NCBI RefSeq assembly: GCF_965223285.1
Contig: NZ_OZ244997.1
Span: 1,302,001 to 1,366,000, forward strand
Direction of reading: 5' to 3'
DNA length: 64,000 nucleotides
Origin: Leptofilum sp965223285
Lineage (GTDB): Bacteria; Chloroflexota; Anaerolineae; Promineifilales; Promineifilaceae
The number at the start of each line of letters is the position of its first letter. Positions within the stretch are counted from its first letter, which is position 1. Below the pieces are notes generated by a model. It saw only the letters and a list, made by a program, of their open reading frames with translations, was not told where the DNA came from and searched no databases. The position numbers and the translations under genes were made by a program. Positions 8,132-17,427 of this stretch are shown one piece after another.

Positions 8132-8549
8132 GCCCACCCCGAAAATTTTTATGTAAAGTTAGTATTGTTTACTCAGTTTTCTTAATGATTAATGAGTCCA
8201 CCCGGTTAATCCGCTTCCACACATTTCTGACAATTCCACTGACAAGCGTTATAAAATCAGCAAATTTGGCTGCTTTTAGGACTTGCGCACTATTGAATCC
8301 CCGGTTGTGATCTGGTGAAATGGTCACGTCTGAGCCGACCTTGGGAGAGGTGCATGTAAAAGCGGGCTCGTTTGAGTGAGTGAGAATGAAGAGTCAGGTC
8401 TCCCGCTTTTACAAAAGTAATCGGCAAAAAATCTCGGCTCAACACAATCAAGATCATTGCCGATTACACATTTCCAACGAAGCCTATTTAACCGTGAAGA
8501 AGTTAAGCATTGTTTGGTGTGCTGCTGTGCGCTAAACAGGAGTATTGTT
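8132..8549. other. Intergenic region with nested inverted repeats
   Basis: This 418-nt region has no convincing gene. It holds an exact 11-bp inverted repeat (8354-8364 with 8402-8412, GTAAAAGCGGG) and a 9-bp inverted repeat around 8419-8467 (AATCGGCAA). Short frames exist: plus strand 8185 (41 codons), and minus strand 8290-8457 (55 residues, overlapping the repeats). None has a good ribosome site or a lasso-precursor pattern. The region may be a degraded repeat element plus the promoter of the downstream secreted-protein genes. Confidence 0.4.
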
Positions 8550-11500
8550 ATGAACCTTGCCAGTTTGAAGAAGCGTATCCTTTTATTGTTAACAAGTTTT
8601 CCCGTTTTATTGGGATTAATTTTGATGGGGCAGCAGGCAGAAACGGCCGTACCTACCGTATCCGCTGGAAGTGCCGAATGGCCAATGGTTGCCGCTAACC
8701 CACAGCGCACCTCCTGGACACCAGAAGAAGTAGGTGGGCTACTGCGACCAGAATGGTACAAACCGTTCGAGGCGTTTATTCCCCCACACGTACAAATCAT
8801 TGCTGCCAACAACACCCTTTACATTTCGACAGCCAGCGGCCTATACGCCATTGACTCCACAACAGGCGGGGAAAAATGGGTTTACGCCACTGAAATGCCC
8901 CTGGGCCATTCCCCCACCATCCACAATGGGGTTGCCTATGTGGGGGGCCTGGACAACAAAATTCACGCCGTTGACGCCAATTCTGGCGCGGGTTTGTGGA
9001 CGTTTAGCGGCAGTGGTGGCTTTGAAACCAACCCGCTCATTATCGACGATACGCTGTACGCGGGCAGCCGAGATGGCAAAATGTATGCCATCACTATCTC
9101 CGGTGCTAACACTGGCCAGCTAGATTGGAGCTACCAAACAGGCGGTCCCATTTTATATTCGGCCGCTTACAACAACGGCACGCTTTATTTTGCCTCCAAC
9201 GACAGCTTTGCCTACGCGCTAAACGCCAGCAATGGCAACCTGGTGTGGAAATCTGCCAAGCTGCCGGGACAAGGCTTTTACTCTTACTGGCCAGTGGTTT
9301 ATGAAGATAAAGTGATCTTCTCTGGCAGCAATGCATACAGCACGTCACTTAGTTGGCCGGGCAGTGGGCAATTGGTAAAGCTCGAGCGGCAAGAGCTGTA
9401 CGCTGACCAGGGCATCCCGCCGGGCAGCCCCATTGGTGGTGTTAGCACCGCTGCGGGGGATTGGGCTTCTGGCACCCCCACCATCAACGCCAACCGCATC
9501 TATGACTATTTTGAAGATAAACCCTGGCGGCGTACCGTCTTCGTGCTGAACCAATCGAACGGTGCAGAAACCACAACCGCGCCTGTGTTATGGACGGGCA
9601 CGGCCAGCGGCACGCGCTATCCGCCAGTAATTGGTGCGGATGGCGTGCTATACCAACAAAATAATTACACGTCCGATGCTTCTATTGCGCGTGGGCATAT
9701 TTCTGGCTGGCAGCCAGACAACCCGTACATTACCAACATCAGTGGCGATGTGGCGGCCGTTGATGAACCACATGCTGCTTCGGGTGGCGGCGACATCATT
9801 TACTGGAATTTGTGCTGTGATCGTCAATCTGGGGCAGTGGATATTACTAAGCCAAACAGCAGCTTTCCCAACGGCGGTGTTGATCAGACCCGCGAATGGA
9901 TTTATTACGGTTACAACTTGCTTACCTGGGCACCTGGCTACAACTCACAGTTTTATACAGCCCAGCCAGACAATTACACCAAGCCGTACTCCAATTTTGG
10001 CACGGTGAACGGTGTTTATGGGTTTCATGGGGATGTCTCGCCGCCGATTCCGTATAACGGCCGTGTTTACATCCAGCGCAGCAACACCATCATGGCCTTC
10101 TCGGCTGGCGCCAACGGTGCCACAGGTTTGCCATTGGCTACCAAACGCTTTCCCCCTTCGGCAAATATGGACATTCCCGATCAGGATGACCTGATTGCCG
10201 AATTGGAAGCAGAAATCACAAAAATTGTGGAAGCGGGCCACTTGCGGCCTGGCTTTATGAGCCACGGATTGTTTGACAACAGTGCGGGCAACGCTTGCGG
10301 TGACGATCTTGTTGAATATTGGAGCAACTCCTCTGACACGCTTTACACGTTGCTGATGGCATTACCGCATCTTTCTCCGGGTTTGCAGCAAACGGTGCGT
10401 ACCTACCTTCAAGACGAATATACCAATTATCCGCCGTACCAATACAACCATGTGGGCTGGAACAGCGGTGCACCGCGAGAAGCGTACAGTATGCCGCCAG
10501 AAATTGCGGGCAATTTAACCGGCACAGAAAACAAGAACTTCACATTGGAAAATAATGGCGGCTGGGGCGGTGAAGGCATTTGGGGCCGCAATCCATTTGC
10601 CTGGTATGCCCTTTGGAAATATGCAGAAGAGTTTGGCGGGGCCAATGCCATTTGGTCTGCAAGCCAGGCGGCCTTTTTTGATGAGTTTAACCAACAGCCA
10701 TCCGACACATTGCTGCTAAACATGCCGCTGATTCACAATGCATATATTGCTGGCTACATTGGCTATCTGGAATTGGAGCAGTTGGCCGGGCAATCGCAAT
10801 CGAACAATGTCAATAATGAGTTGAACCGCTTATTGGCGTTGCGAGCCAATAACTTCACTAAAGACACGGCTTACAGGCTGGTGGCTGATGGCGCACCGTA
10901 CTGTCGCACCATGAATGTGGCCAGCAACTTCATGTATCTGGTGCCTGAATTGGCAGAATATTTACGCAACAATGCGCTGAGTGATGTGAATAATGCGCTC
11001 GCTGAGTACGAAACGGTTGCGCCGTACTGGTTTGTTACTTTCTTCTCTGGTGCTTATGCAGAAAATGCAATTGTGCCGCTGTATGACGCGCATTCCATTT
11101 TCATGGCTAAGGCACTCATTTTGGAAGAAACGGGGGATGAGTTGGCACAATATTTGGATGAACCGGGCTTTGCTACGGGGGATTTGTTTCATATCCAAAA
11201 GTTAACGGCCGCTATCGAAAATCAAGTCTACGGTTTCTCACTAACGGCAAACCCGGTGGTTGCCAATGTAAGTTCGGGCGACAGCGCAGATTTTGAGATT
11301 TCTGTGGTTGGTACGGGCGGTTTTACCGCTCCTGTGAATATTCAGGTGGCAGAAAGTTACAGTACCTTGGTGGCCAGCCCCACCTCAACTAGCATTAATC
11401 CACCCGGCTCCGTCATAGCGACGCTGGATGATAATAGCAGCGGCAACCAAGCACAATGGTATGTGGTCAACGTGACGGCAACGGGCGACGGCATAGAGAA

Positions 11501-11564
11501 GTCGCTTGAATTGCGCCTGTTGGTCAACGGTGCGCAACAGTTTCTGCCTGTGGTGCATCGCTAA
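8550..11564 (+). CDS. Large secreted protein with PQQ-like beta-propeller and shared C-terminal domain
   Basis: 1004 residues from ATG 8550, behind AGGAG. A signal peptide (KKRILLLLTSFPVLLGLIL) is followed by repeated propeller blades (LYAIDSTTGGEKWVYA, IHAVDANSGAGLWTFSG, FAYALNASNGNLVWKS), the PQQ/WD-like WxxxA pattern. The middle part is aromatic-rich and unassigned; it may be an alpha/alpha-barrel. The last about 100 residues form a beta-sandwich that recurs at the end of the next gene, and both proteins finish with LLVNG-x-Q-x-FLP-x-x-x-R. The protein is probably extracellular and binds or degrades a polymer, but its activity is unknown. It forms an operon with the next gene. Confidence 0.7.
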   Translation: MNLASLKKRILLLLTSFPVLLGLILMGQQAETAVPTVSAGSAEWPMVAANPQRTSWTPEEVGGLLRPEWYKPFEAFIPPHVQIIAANNTLYISTASGLYAIDSTTGGEKWVYATEMPLGHSPTIHNGVAYVGGLDNKIHAVDANSGAGLWTFSGSGGFETNPLIIDDTLYAGSRDGKMYAITISGANTGQLDWSYQTGGPILYSAAYNNGTLYFASNDSFAYALNASNGNLVWKSAKLPGQGFYSYWPVVYEDKVIFSGSNAYSTSLSWPGSGQLVKLERQELYADQGIPPGSPIGGVSTAAGDWASGTPTINANRIYDYFEDKPWRRTVFVLNQSNGAETTTAPVLWTGTASGTRYPPVIGADGVLYQQNNYTSDASIARGHISGWQPDNPYITNISGDVAAVDEPHAASGGGDIIYWNLCCDRQSGAVDITKPNSSFPNGGVDQTREWIYYGYNLLTWAPGYNSQFYTAQPDNYTKPYSNFGTVNGVYGFHGDVSPPIPYNGRVYIQRSNTIMAFSAGANGATGLPLATKRFPPSANMDIPDQDDLIAELEAEITKIVEAGHLRPGFMSHGLFDNSAGNACGDDLVEYWSNSSDTLYTLLMALPHLSPGLQQTVRTYLQDEYTNYPPYQYNHVGWNSGAPREAYSMPPEIAGNLTGTENKNFTLENNGGWGGEGIWGRNPFAWYALWKYAEEFGGANAIWSASQAAFFDEFNQQPSDTLLLNMPLIHNAYIAGYIGYLELEQLAGQSQSNNVNNELNRLLALRANNFTKDTAYRLVADGAPYCRTMNVASNFMYLVPELAEYLRNNALSDVNNALAEYETVAPYWFVTFFSGAYAENAIVPLYDAHSIFMAKALILEETGDELAQYLDEPGFATGDLFHIQKLTAAIENQVYGFSLTANPVVANVSSGDSADFEISVVGTGGFTAPVNIQVAESYSTLVASPTSTSINPPGSVIATLDDNSSGNQAQWYVVNVTATGDGIEKSLELRLLVNGAQQFLPVVHR

Positions 11565-11591
11565 AGCTGCCAGAAAGTGACAAGTGACAAA

Positions 11592-13310
11592 ATGAAACAG
11601 ACACGACTATTTTTAATTTTGTTGTTTCTTGGATTGCCGCTGTTATTTGCCGGACGGTCAGCCGATACGGCCGTTCATGCCGAGCCATCCGGCGCAAGTG
11701 CAACACCGCGAATCAACATTCCCTTTACAACGGCCGTGGAGCCAGACATTCCCGTTGCCGATCGCGCAATTCTTTGGTATGGAGAAGTAGGGCCAACGAC
11801 CCAGAGCTACACAGATGTGCGCATTATCTACAACAATGAAAAGCTGCACGTTGTTTTCCACATCATTGACCAATATATGTATTACGATCCCACACCAACG
11901 GCCGCAGAAATGCCCAACTGGGATGCGGCCACGCTGTATCTGGATTTAGATGGCAACAGCGGCGGAACGCCAGATAGCAACACCTATCGTTTCCGAGGAC
12001 AACTGAGTGCATTGAACGATTCAAGGGCAGGTTATGAAGTTGCCTATGTGGGGAATGGTTCCGATTGGAGCCAGACGAGCCTCGATTTTGAAACGGCAAT
12101 TGGCACCCAAACCGAAAATGGTCTTAATAACCAACAGAGTGACGCAGGTTGGAACATCACCTTCCGCATTCCGTGGAGCAGCCTGGGGCTGAGTGGCCCG
12201 CCATCAGAAGGTACTGTGTGGGGGTTAGGGCTTACCACCCACGATGAAGACGGCACTGCCCACGAAGACCGCTATTGGCCGGAGGGGCTTAACAGTAATA
12301 GCCCAGCCACCTGGGGAAAAATGCACTTTGGCTTGCCCAGCTACACGTCACCCAGCGGCGTGGTTGGCAGCAATACTGCCACTATCCGCCACGGCGAAAA
12401 CGGTGCTGATGTGCCGGATGGTCATGTGGGTGGGGCTACCAACTGTGGTGGCTTCCCACCTTTTTGGAACAGTTGGGGGAACTTCAATTACGCGGGAGAT
12501 TTCCAAATCAACGTCCAAAACCAGTGGAATTTGGGGGATTGGGGCTGCTTCTCAAAATATTACGTAACTTTCCCGTTGGATGCTTTGCCCGCAGATCAGG
12601 CAATCGTCTCGGCAGATTTAACGATGTACCATTTTGGCAACTCGCTGCCCTCCGAGGCGCAGCCGTCATTGATTCAGGTGTTCACGGTGGATGAAGATTG
12701 GAATGAAAGCACGCTGGTATGGAATAACGCGCCGCGAGCGGTGGAAAATGTAGCTCGCACCTGGGTTAATCCCTTGCCCATCGGTGGAGATGGTCAATTT
12801 GTGACCTGGGATTTGAGCGCGGCCGTTGCTGAAGCGTATTCCAACGGACAGCCTTTGCGCCTGGCACTTTACTCGGCAGACGGTGCTCGCCACAGCGGAA
12901 AGTATTTCGGCTCGTCTGAAACCTTTGTACCAAATCGACGTCCGACTTTGGCGATAACTTATGGTTCGGCATATGGGTTTAACATCACGGCGGATCAGGT
13001 GGTGCAAACGGCCGTTCCCGGTGATTCTGCCCAGTATGAACTAACGGTTACGCCGACGGGTGGGTTTGATACGGCCGTTACCTTCCAGGCCAACAATGTC
13101 CCCTCTAGCGTTTCGGTAAATATCCCTGCTGGCAATGTGACCCCGCCGGGCGGCAAAACCATCACTATTAGCCACAATGATGCCGGTCAAACAACTGGTG
13201 GCTTGTACAGCGTACCCATTACCATCAGTGGCGACGGCGTCGAGCGCACCGTGATACTTTATCTGCTGGTCAATGGGTCACAAACATTCTTGCCCGCCAT
13301 TCAACGATAG
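11592..13310 (+). CDS. Secreted DOMON/CBM9-like and DNRLRE-domain protein
   Basis: 572 residues from ATG 11592 (an in-frame GTG lies 15 nt upstream). After a signal peptide (about residues 1-25) comes a CBM9/DOMON-like sandwich, recognised by ILWYGEV, LHVVFHIIDQYMYYD and ATLYLDLDGN. It is followed by a DNRLRE-type domain (TIRHGENG...VTFPLDALP...VDEDWNESTLVWNNAP...TWDLSAAV). The C-terminal about 110 residues match the end of the upstream protein. It is probably a cell-surface or matrix protein with carbohydrate-binding modules. The gene starts 27 nt after the upstream stop and is followed by a strong terminator. Confidence 0.7.
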   Translation: MKQTRLFLILLFLGLPLLFAGRSADTAVHAEPSGASATPRINIPFTTAVEPDIPVADRAILWYGEVGPTTQSYTDVRIIYNNEKLHVVFHIIDQYMYYDPTPTAAEMPNWDAATLYLDLDGNSGGTPDSNTYRFRGQLSALNDSRAGYEVAYVGNGSDWSQTSLDFETAIGTQTENGLNNQQSDAGWNITFRIPWSSLGLSGPPSEGTVWGLGLTTHDEDGTAHEDRYWPEGLNSNSPATWGKMHFGLPSYTSPSGVVGSNTATIRHGENGADVPDGHVGGATNCGGFPPFWNSWGNFNYAGDFQINVQNQWNLGDWGCFSKYYVTFPLDALPADQAIVSADLTMYHFGNSLPSEAQPSLIQVFTVDEDWNESTLVWNNAPRAVENVARTWVNPLPIGGDGQFVTWDLSAAVAEAYSNGQPLRLALYSADGARHSGKYFGSSETFVPNRRPTLAITYGSAYGFNITADQVVQTAVPGDSAQYELTVTPTGGFDTAVTFQANNVPSSVSVNIPAGNVTPPGGKTITISHNDAGQTTGGLYSVPITISGDGVERTVILYLLVNGSQTFLPAIQR

Positions 13311-13344
13311 AAGATAAACTTGTCCTAATTTTGATACTTTGCTT

Positions 13345-13378
13345 AAGAGACGATTGCCCACCGCAATCGTCTCTTTTG
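13345..13378 (+). terminator. Intrinsic terminator after the two secreted-protein genes
   Basis: A perfect 13-bp stem (13345-13357 with 13363-13375), a 5-nt loop and a short T run. It closes the 8550-13310 transcription unit. Confidence 0.9.
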
Positions 13379-13379
13379 G

Positions 13380-13408
13380 TTTACGCAACCAATTGGCTGG
13401 GCTATAAT
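13380..13408 (+). promoter_or_regulatory. Probable sigma70-type promoter for gmd
   Basis: TTTACG at 13380-13385, a 17-nt spacer and TATAAT at 13403-13408, right after the previous terminator. It would start a transcript with a leader of about 170 nt before gmd. Confidence 0.55.
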
Positions 13409-13414
13409 CTTTCC

Positions 13415-13584
13415 GCCTTTTGAGGTACTTAAAATGACGCTAGCAAAAAGAGGAGTAAGCATCTTTAGGCGTGTACTGAGTAGAGCCGAAGTATGCGAAC
13501 GGATTTACACCAGTCGGCATCTCAGGATGCCTCTCTCCTCAGCAACTGAAAAAATTGACTATATCTACTATTTAGGAAGGACAT
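13415..13584 (+). other. Long, possibly structured 5' leader of gmd
   Basis: Between the predicted promoter and gmd lies about 170 nt without a supported gene. GAGGAG/GCATC (13450-13463) can pair with GATGC/CTCCTC (13526-13540), closing a 90-nt region. An alternative local hairpin, GGCATC-TCAG-GATGCC (13516-13531), uses the same 3' strand. Mutually exclusive pairings suggest a regulatory leader, but no known riboswitch class is recognised. The gmd ribosome site (AGGAAGG) lies at its end. Confidence 0.4.
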
Positions 13585-14559
13585 ATGCCCAAAGCATTAA
13601 TTACAGGAATTACAGGCCAGGATGGCTCTTATCTGGCCGAATTTTTACTCGAACAAGGGTACGACGTCATCGGCATGGTACGCCGTACCAGCACCATCAA
13701 TTTTCATCGAATTTCCCATATTCAAGATAAAGTTACGCTTGTGCCGGGTGATTTAGGCGATCAGGTTTCCCTGATTCATCTACTGGAAGAGCATCGCCCT
13801 GATGAAGTTTACAATTTGGCAGCTCAATCATTTGTGCAAACAAGCTGGAGCCAGCCGGTTTTCACGGGAGATGTGACGGCCTTGGGCGTAACCCGCTTGC
13901 TAGACGCCATTCGCTTCGTTGACCCCAAAATTCGCTTTTACCAAGCCAGCTCTAGTGAAATGTTTGGCAAAGTGGTTGAGGTTCCTCAGCGTGAAACAAC
14001 GCCATTTTACCCCCGCAGCCCGTATGGCGTGGCAAAGGTATACGGGCACTGGATCACTATCAACTATCGCGAAAGCTACAACATGCACGCGACCTCTGGC
14101 ATTTTGTTCAATCACGAATCACCCCGCCGCGGCCTGGAGTTTGTGACTCGCAAAATTACGCACCATGTGGCCAGAATTAAGCTCGGCCTTGCCAACGAAT
14201 TGCGGCTAGGCAATCTGGATGCCCGCCGAGATTGGGGGTTTGCTGGTGACTACGTAAAGGCGATGTGGCTCATGTTGCAGCAAGACAAACCGGATGATTT
14301 TGTGATTGCCACGGGTGACACGCACTCTGTTGAGGAGTTTCTTGATGTGGCTTTCGGCTATGTGAATCTGGATTGGCACGATTATGTCGTTCAGGATGAG
14401 CGGTTCATGCGCCCAGCCGAGGTTGATTTGCTGGTTGGCGATCCGAGCAAAGCAGGTGAAAAGCTCGGCTGGGAGCCAGCCGTCACCTTTGAGCAGCTGG
14501 TACAGATGATGGTTGACTCAGACATCAAATTGTTGCAGGCTGGACGTATCGCTGTTTAA
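13585..14559 (+). CDS. gmd: GDP-mannose 4,6-dehydratase
   Basis: 324 residues. It starts with the short-chain dehydrogenase NAD(P) loop GITGQDGSYLAEFLLEQGY. Other Gmd marks are RRTSTINFHRI, the Ser-x-x-Glu active site in YQASSSEMFGK, YPRSPYGVAKVYGHW with the catalytic YxxxK, NHESPRRG and the GNLDARRDWGFAGDYVKAMW block. It converts GDP-mannose to GDP-4-keto-6-deoxymannose, the precursor of fucose or rhamnose residues in surface glycans. The length is normal for the shorter members. A phosphohexomutase follows after 28 nt, so the pair probably feeds GDP-sugar synthesis for the glycosyltransferases around it. Confidence 0.92.
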   Translation: MPKALITGITGQDGSYLAEFLLEQGYDVIGMVRRTSTINFHRISHIQDKVTLVPGDLGDQVSLIHLLEEHRPDEVYNLAAQSFVQTSWSQPVFTGDVTALGVTRLLDAIRFVDPKIRFYQASSSEMFGKVVEVPQRETTPFYPRSPYGVAKVYGHWITINYRESYNMHATSGILFNHESPRRGLEFVTRKITHHVARIKLGLANELRLGNLDARRDWGFAGDYVKAMWLMLQQDKPDDFVIATGDTHSVEEFLDVAFGYVNLDWHDYVVQDERFMRPAEVDLLVGDPSKAGEKLGWEPAVTFEQLVQMMVDSDIKLLQAGRIAV

Positions 14560-14587
14560 CTATTGTCACAACATCCAGGAGAACAAA

Positions 14588-16006
14588 ATGACCACGATAA
14601 AATTTGGAACAGACGGCTGGCGCGGCCGTATTGGTGAAGATTATACGTTTGATAATGTACGTCGCTGCACGCAGGGCTTTGCCAACTTTTTGAAAGCAGA
14701 AGGGTTGGCTAAGAAAGGGATTGTGATTGGCCACGACATGCGGTTTCAGGCGGAATTTTTTGCGGCAACAGCCGCAGAAGTAATGGCCGCCAACGGTATC
14801 CACGTTTGGCTGACGGAGGGAGCAACCCCAACTCCCACCATTTCTTACGCGGTGGTAGATAAGCAAGCGGGTGGTGCCATTAATATCACTGCTAGCCACA
14901 ACCCACCCTGGGATTGCGGCTTTAAGGTGCGAGATGTGAATGGTGGGGCCATCCCTCCCCACGATTTGAAGAAAATTGAGGGGGAGATACCGGAGGTTAC
15001 GGCCGTAAAAACCATGAAGCTCGAAGCCGCCAAAAAGCAAGGGCTGGTTGAGGTTTTTGATGCGGCTCCCGCCTACATTGCCCAGCTCCATCGCCTGGTA
15101 GACATCGAGGCGATCAAAGAAGCTGGCTTCACCTTGTTGGTAGATTGCATGTGGGGCAATGGCGCAGGTTGGTTTCCCCGCCTGTTAGCGGGCGGCAAAA
15201 CTACCGTCAAAGAAGTCCACAACGAGCGCAATCCCATTTTCCCCCACATGACTCGCCCCGAACCGATTCCGCCCAACGTAGACCACGGCCTTAGCTTTGC
15301 CCAAGAGGTTGGCGCAGACGTGGTCATCATTAACGACGGTGACGCAGATCGTGTTGGTTTTGGTGATGAAAATGGCAACTTCATGGATCAGCTGCGGGTA
15401 TATGGCCTGATGGGTTACTATCTGCTGGAAGTGCGCGGCGAACGTGGCCCTATTGTCAAAACGATTTCCACGACGAAAATGCTGAACAAGCTGGGCAAGC
15501 TGTATGACGTGCCCGTGTATGAAACTGGGGTCGGCTTCAAATACATTGCCCCCAAAATGGTAGAAGTGGATGCGCTAATTGGCGGTGAGGAGAGCGGCGG
15601 GTATGCTTTTCAGGGGCACGTGCCGGAGCGCGACGGCATTTTGGCTGGCTTGTTCATGCTGGACATGATGATGAAAACGGGCAAGAAGCCATCCGAACTG
15701 CTGGCGGCTTTGTTTGAGAAAGTCGGTGCTCATTTTTACAATCGCATTGACACCGTTTTTGACGCCGAGCGCAAGGCAGAAATCCAAAACAACGTGGCCC
15801 AGGCTCGCCCAGAGACGATTGGCGGCTTAAAAGTGACGGACATTGTGACGATTGACGGCCACCAGTTTGTGATGGAAGATGGCGGCTGGCTGCTGGTGCG
15901 CTTTAGCGGTACTGAGCCAGTCATTCGCGTTTATTGCGAAACCACCCACGAGGACAAGGTGCAGGCTATCTTGGATGACGGCATGAAGCTGGCCGGACTC
16001 CGATAA
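14588..16006 (+). CDS. Phosphoglucomutase/phosphomannomutase
   Basis: 472 residues from ATG 14588, behind CAGGAG. The four family signatures are present: FGTDGWRG at the start, the phosphoserine loop TASHNPP, the metal loop DGDADR and the sugar-binding GGEESGG, followed by the C-terminal phosphate clamp RFSGTEPVIRVY. The enzyme interconverts hexose 6- and 1-phosphates in the cytoplasm. Next to gmd, a phosphomannomutase role (mannose-1-phosphate supply) is plausible, but sequence alone does not separate glucose from mannose specificity. A dispersed repeat follows the stop codon. Confidence 0.88.
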   Translation: MTTIKFGTDGWRGRIGEDYTFDNVRRCTQGFANFLKAEGLAKKGIVIGHDMRFQAEFFAATAAEVMAANGIHVWLTEGATPTPTISYAVVDKQAGGAINITASHNPPWDCGFKVRDVNGGAIPPHDLKKIEGEIPEVTAVKTMKLEAAKKQGLVEVFDAAPAYIAQLHRLVDIEAIKEAGFTLLVDCMWGNGAGWFPRLLAGGKTTVKEVHNERNPIFPHMTRPEPIPPNVDHGLSFAQEVGADVVIINDGDADRVGFGDENGNFMDQLRVYGLMGYYLLEVRGERGPIVKTISTTKMLNKLGKLYDVPVYETGVGFKYIAPKMVEVDALIGGEESGGYAFQGHVPERDGILAGLFMLDMMMKTGKKPSELLAALFEKVGAHFYNRIDTVFDAERKAEIQNNVAQARPETIGGLKVTDIVTIDGHQFVMEDGGWLLVRFSGTEPVIRVYCETTHEDKVQAILDDGMKLAGLR

Positions 16007-16016
16007 GAGAAGAACA

Positions 16017-16110
16017 ATCCGCAGATTAGCGCAGATTTCGCAGATAAAAAAGAAAAAATCTGTGTGATCCTTCGGCTTTGCTCAGGACAGGTTCTGCGAA
16101 ATCTGCGGAT
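16017..16110. repeat. Dispersed palindromic repeat (AATCTGCG family) in an intergenic space
   Basis: ATCCGCAGATT...GCAGATTTCGCAGA (16017-16044) mirrors TCTGCGAAATCTGCGGAT (16093-16110). The centre contains a second motif, CCTTCGGCTTTGCTCAGGAC, also seen near 24320-24345. It sits between the mutase and thioesterase genes and could form a long transcript hairpin. Confidence 0.75.
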
Positions 16111-16127
16111 AAATATTTTGAGGTGTG

Positions 16128-16589
16128 ATGAAGGCGTTTCAGGATTATTATCCGGAAGATACAAGTTATTGTTATGGATGCGGCCGTTTAAATGAAAGTG
16201 GCTTGCAGATAAAAAGCTACTGGGACGGTGAGCAGTCGGTGGCGCGGTTTGTGCCGCGCCCGGAGCATACGGCCGTCCCTGGCTACGTTTACGGCGGGCT
16301 GCTGGCTTCGCTGATTGATTGTCACGGCACAGGAACGGCCGCTGCCGCCGCTGCCCGCGCTGAAGACCGAACCATAGATTCCGAACCGCCCGTGCGCTTT
16401 GTGACCGGGTCGCTAAAAGTAGATTATTTGCGCCCGACGCCGCTGGGGCCGGAGCTTGAGCTGCGCGGCACCGTGACTGAAATCAAGCCGCGCAAAGTGG
16501 TCGTGGCGATTGATTTGGTGGCTGAGGGCGAAGTTTGTGTGCGGGGTGAGGTTATTGCCGTGCGCTTGCCAGAAAATTGGGGTCAGTAG
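16128..16589 (+). CDS. Hotdog-fold (PaaI/THEM4-like) thioesterase
   Basis: 153 residues from ATG 16128, with GAGG just upstream; GTG 16125 is an alternative. The N-terminal CYGCG pattern, the active-site region VPGYVYGGLLASLIDCHGTGTA and the second half (VTGSLKVDYLRPTPLGPELELRGTV) match hotdog proteins of the PaaI/THEM4 group, which hydrolyse acyl-CoA thioesters. The physiological acyl group is unknown. The tatD frame begins one base after the stop codon, so the two are translationally linked. Confidence 0.8.
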   Translation: MKAFQDYYPEDTSYCYGCGRLNESGLQIKSYWDGEQSVARFVPRPEHTAVPGYVYGGLLASLIDCHGTGTAAAAAARAEDRTIDSEPPVRFVTGSLKVDYLRPTPLGPELELRGTVTEIKPRKVVVAIDLVAEGEVCVRGEVIAVRLPENWGQ

Positions 16590-16590
16590 C

Positions 16591-17397
16591 TTGCTGGTTG
16601 ATACCCACTGCCACCTCGATTTTGACCGTTTTGATGCAGACCGCGATGCCGTGGTAGCGCGTGCGGCTGACGCTGGCGTGCAGCAAATCATTGTGCCTGC
16701 GCTCGATTTGCAAAATTGCCGCACTGTTTTGAGTCTAGCGGAAAAGTACGAGGGCGTTTTTGCGGCCGTCGGCGTGCATCCAAACTCATCGGCGGAGTGG
16801 CAAGATAGCTGGATTGGCGTTTTGCGTGATCTGGCGCAGCATCCCAAGGTGGTGGCCATTGCCGAGATTGGTTTAGATTATTATTGGGATAAATCGCCGA
16901 AGAATGTGCAGCAGCGGGCGCTCGGTTTGCAGCTTGAATTGGCGGCTGAACTGGATTTGCCGGTCATTATTCACAATCGAGAATCTAGTGCGGACGTGAT
17001 TGCGATGTTGGCAGATTCTCCGCTGGTGGGGCGTGAGAACCCAGGCGTGCTGCACTCATTTTCTGGCGATTGGGATACGGCCGTTGCCGCCCTCGATCTT
17101 GGTTACTACCTGGGTTTCACCGGCCCTGTCACCTTCAAAAAGGCGGATGAACTGCGCGAGATTGCCAAGAAAGTGCCGGATGATCGCATCTTGGTAGAGA
17201 CGGATGCGCCATTTCTGACGCCGCACCCGCACCGGGGCAAGCGCAACGAACCGGCTTACGTTGCTTACGTGGCCGAACGTTTGGCACAAGAGCGCGGGCT
17301 GGAAACGGCCGTCTTCGCCCAGCAAACCAGTGAAAATGCCCAGAGGCTTTTTCCAGTAATGTCGCAGAGCGACCACTCCGTGACCGGTAATCAATAA
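16591..17397 (+). CDS. tatD: TatD-family metal-dependent hydrolase
   Basis: About 268 residues if translation starts at TTG 16591, directly before the metal motif VDTHCHLDF. Other marks are GVHPNS, AIAEIGLDYYWD (Glu ligand), PVIIHNRES (His), LHSFSGD (His) and LVETDAPFLTP (Asp), all in TatD order. The family comprises 3'-5' exonucleases and D-aminoacyl-tRNA deacylase-like enzymes. The open frame extends upstream inside the thioesterase gene, but that region has no family similarity. The last about 10 residues are a likely non-conserved tail. Confidence 0.85.
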   Translation: MLVDTHCHLDFDRFDADRDAVVARAADAGVQQIIVPALDLQNCRTVLSLAEKYEGVFAAVGVHPNSSAEWQDSWIGVLRDLAQHPKVVAIAEIGLDYYWDKSPKNVQQRALGLQLELAAELDLPVIIHNRESSADVIAMLADSPLVGRENPGVLHSFSGDWDTAVAALDLGYYLGFTGPVTFKKADELREIAKKVPDDRILVETDAPFLTPHPHRGKRNEPAYVAYVAERLAQERGLETAVFAQQTSENAQRLFPVMSQSDHSVTGNQ

Positions 17398-17427
17398 GTC
17401 AGTAATCAGTTTTGTCTGAACACTGTT

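Noticed and set aside
8185..8457. Short frames in the 8132-8549 gap (41 codons plus strand, 55 residues minus strand) as lasso precursors
   Set aside because: No ribosome site, no leader/core pattern (no Thr at -2 with a Gly/Ala/Cys-start core and an Asp/Glu at 7-9), and they overlap inverted repeats.
13434..13730. 98-residue frame at the start of gmd
   Set aside because: Mostly overlaps gmd in another frame; the non-overlapping part has no family resemblance.
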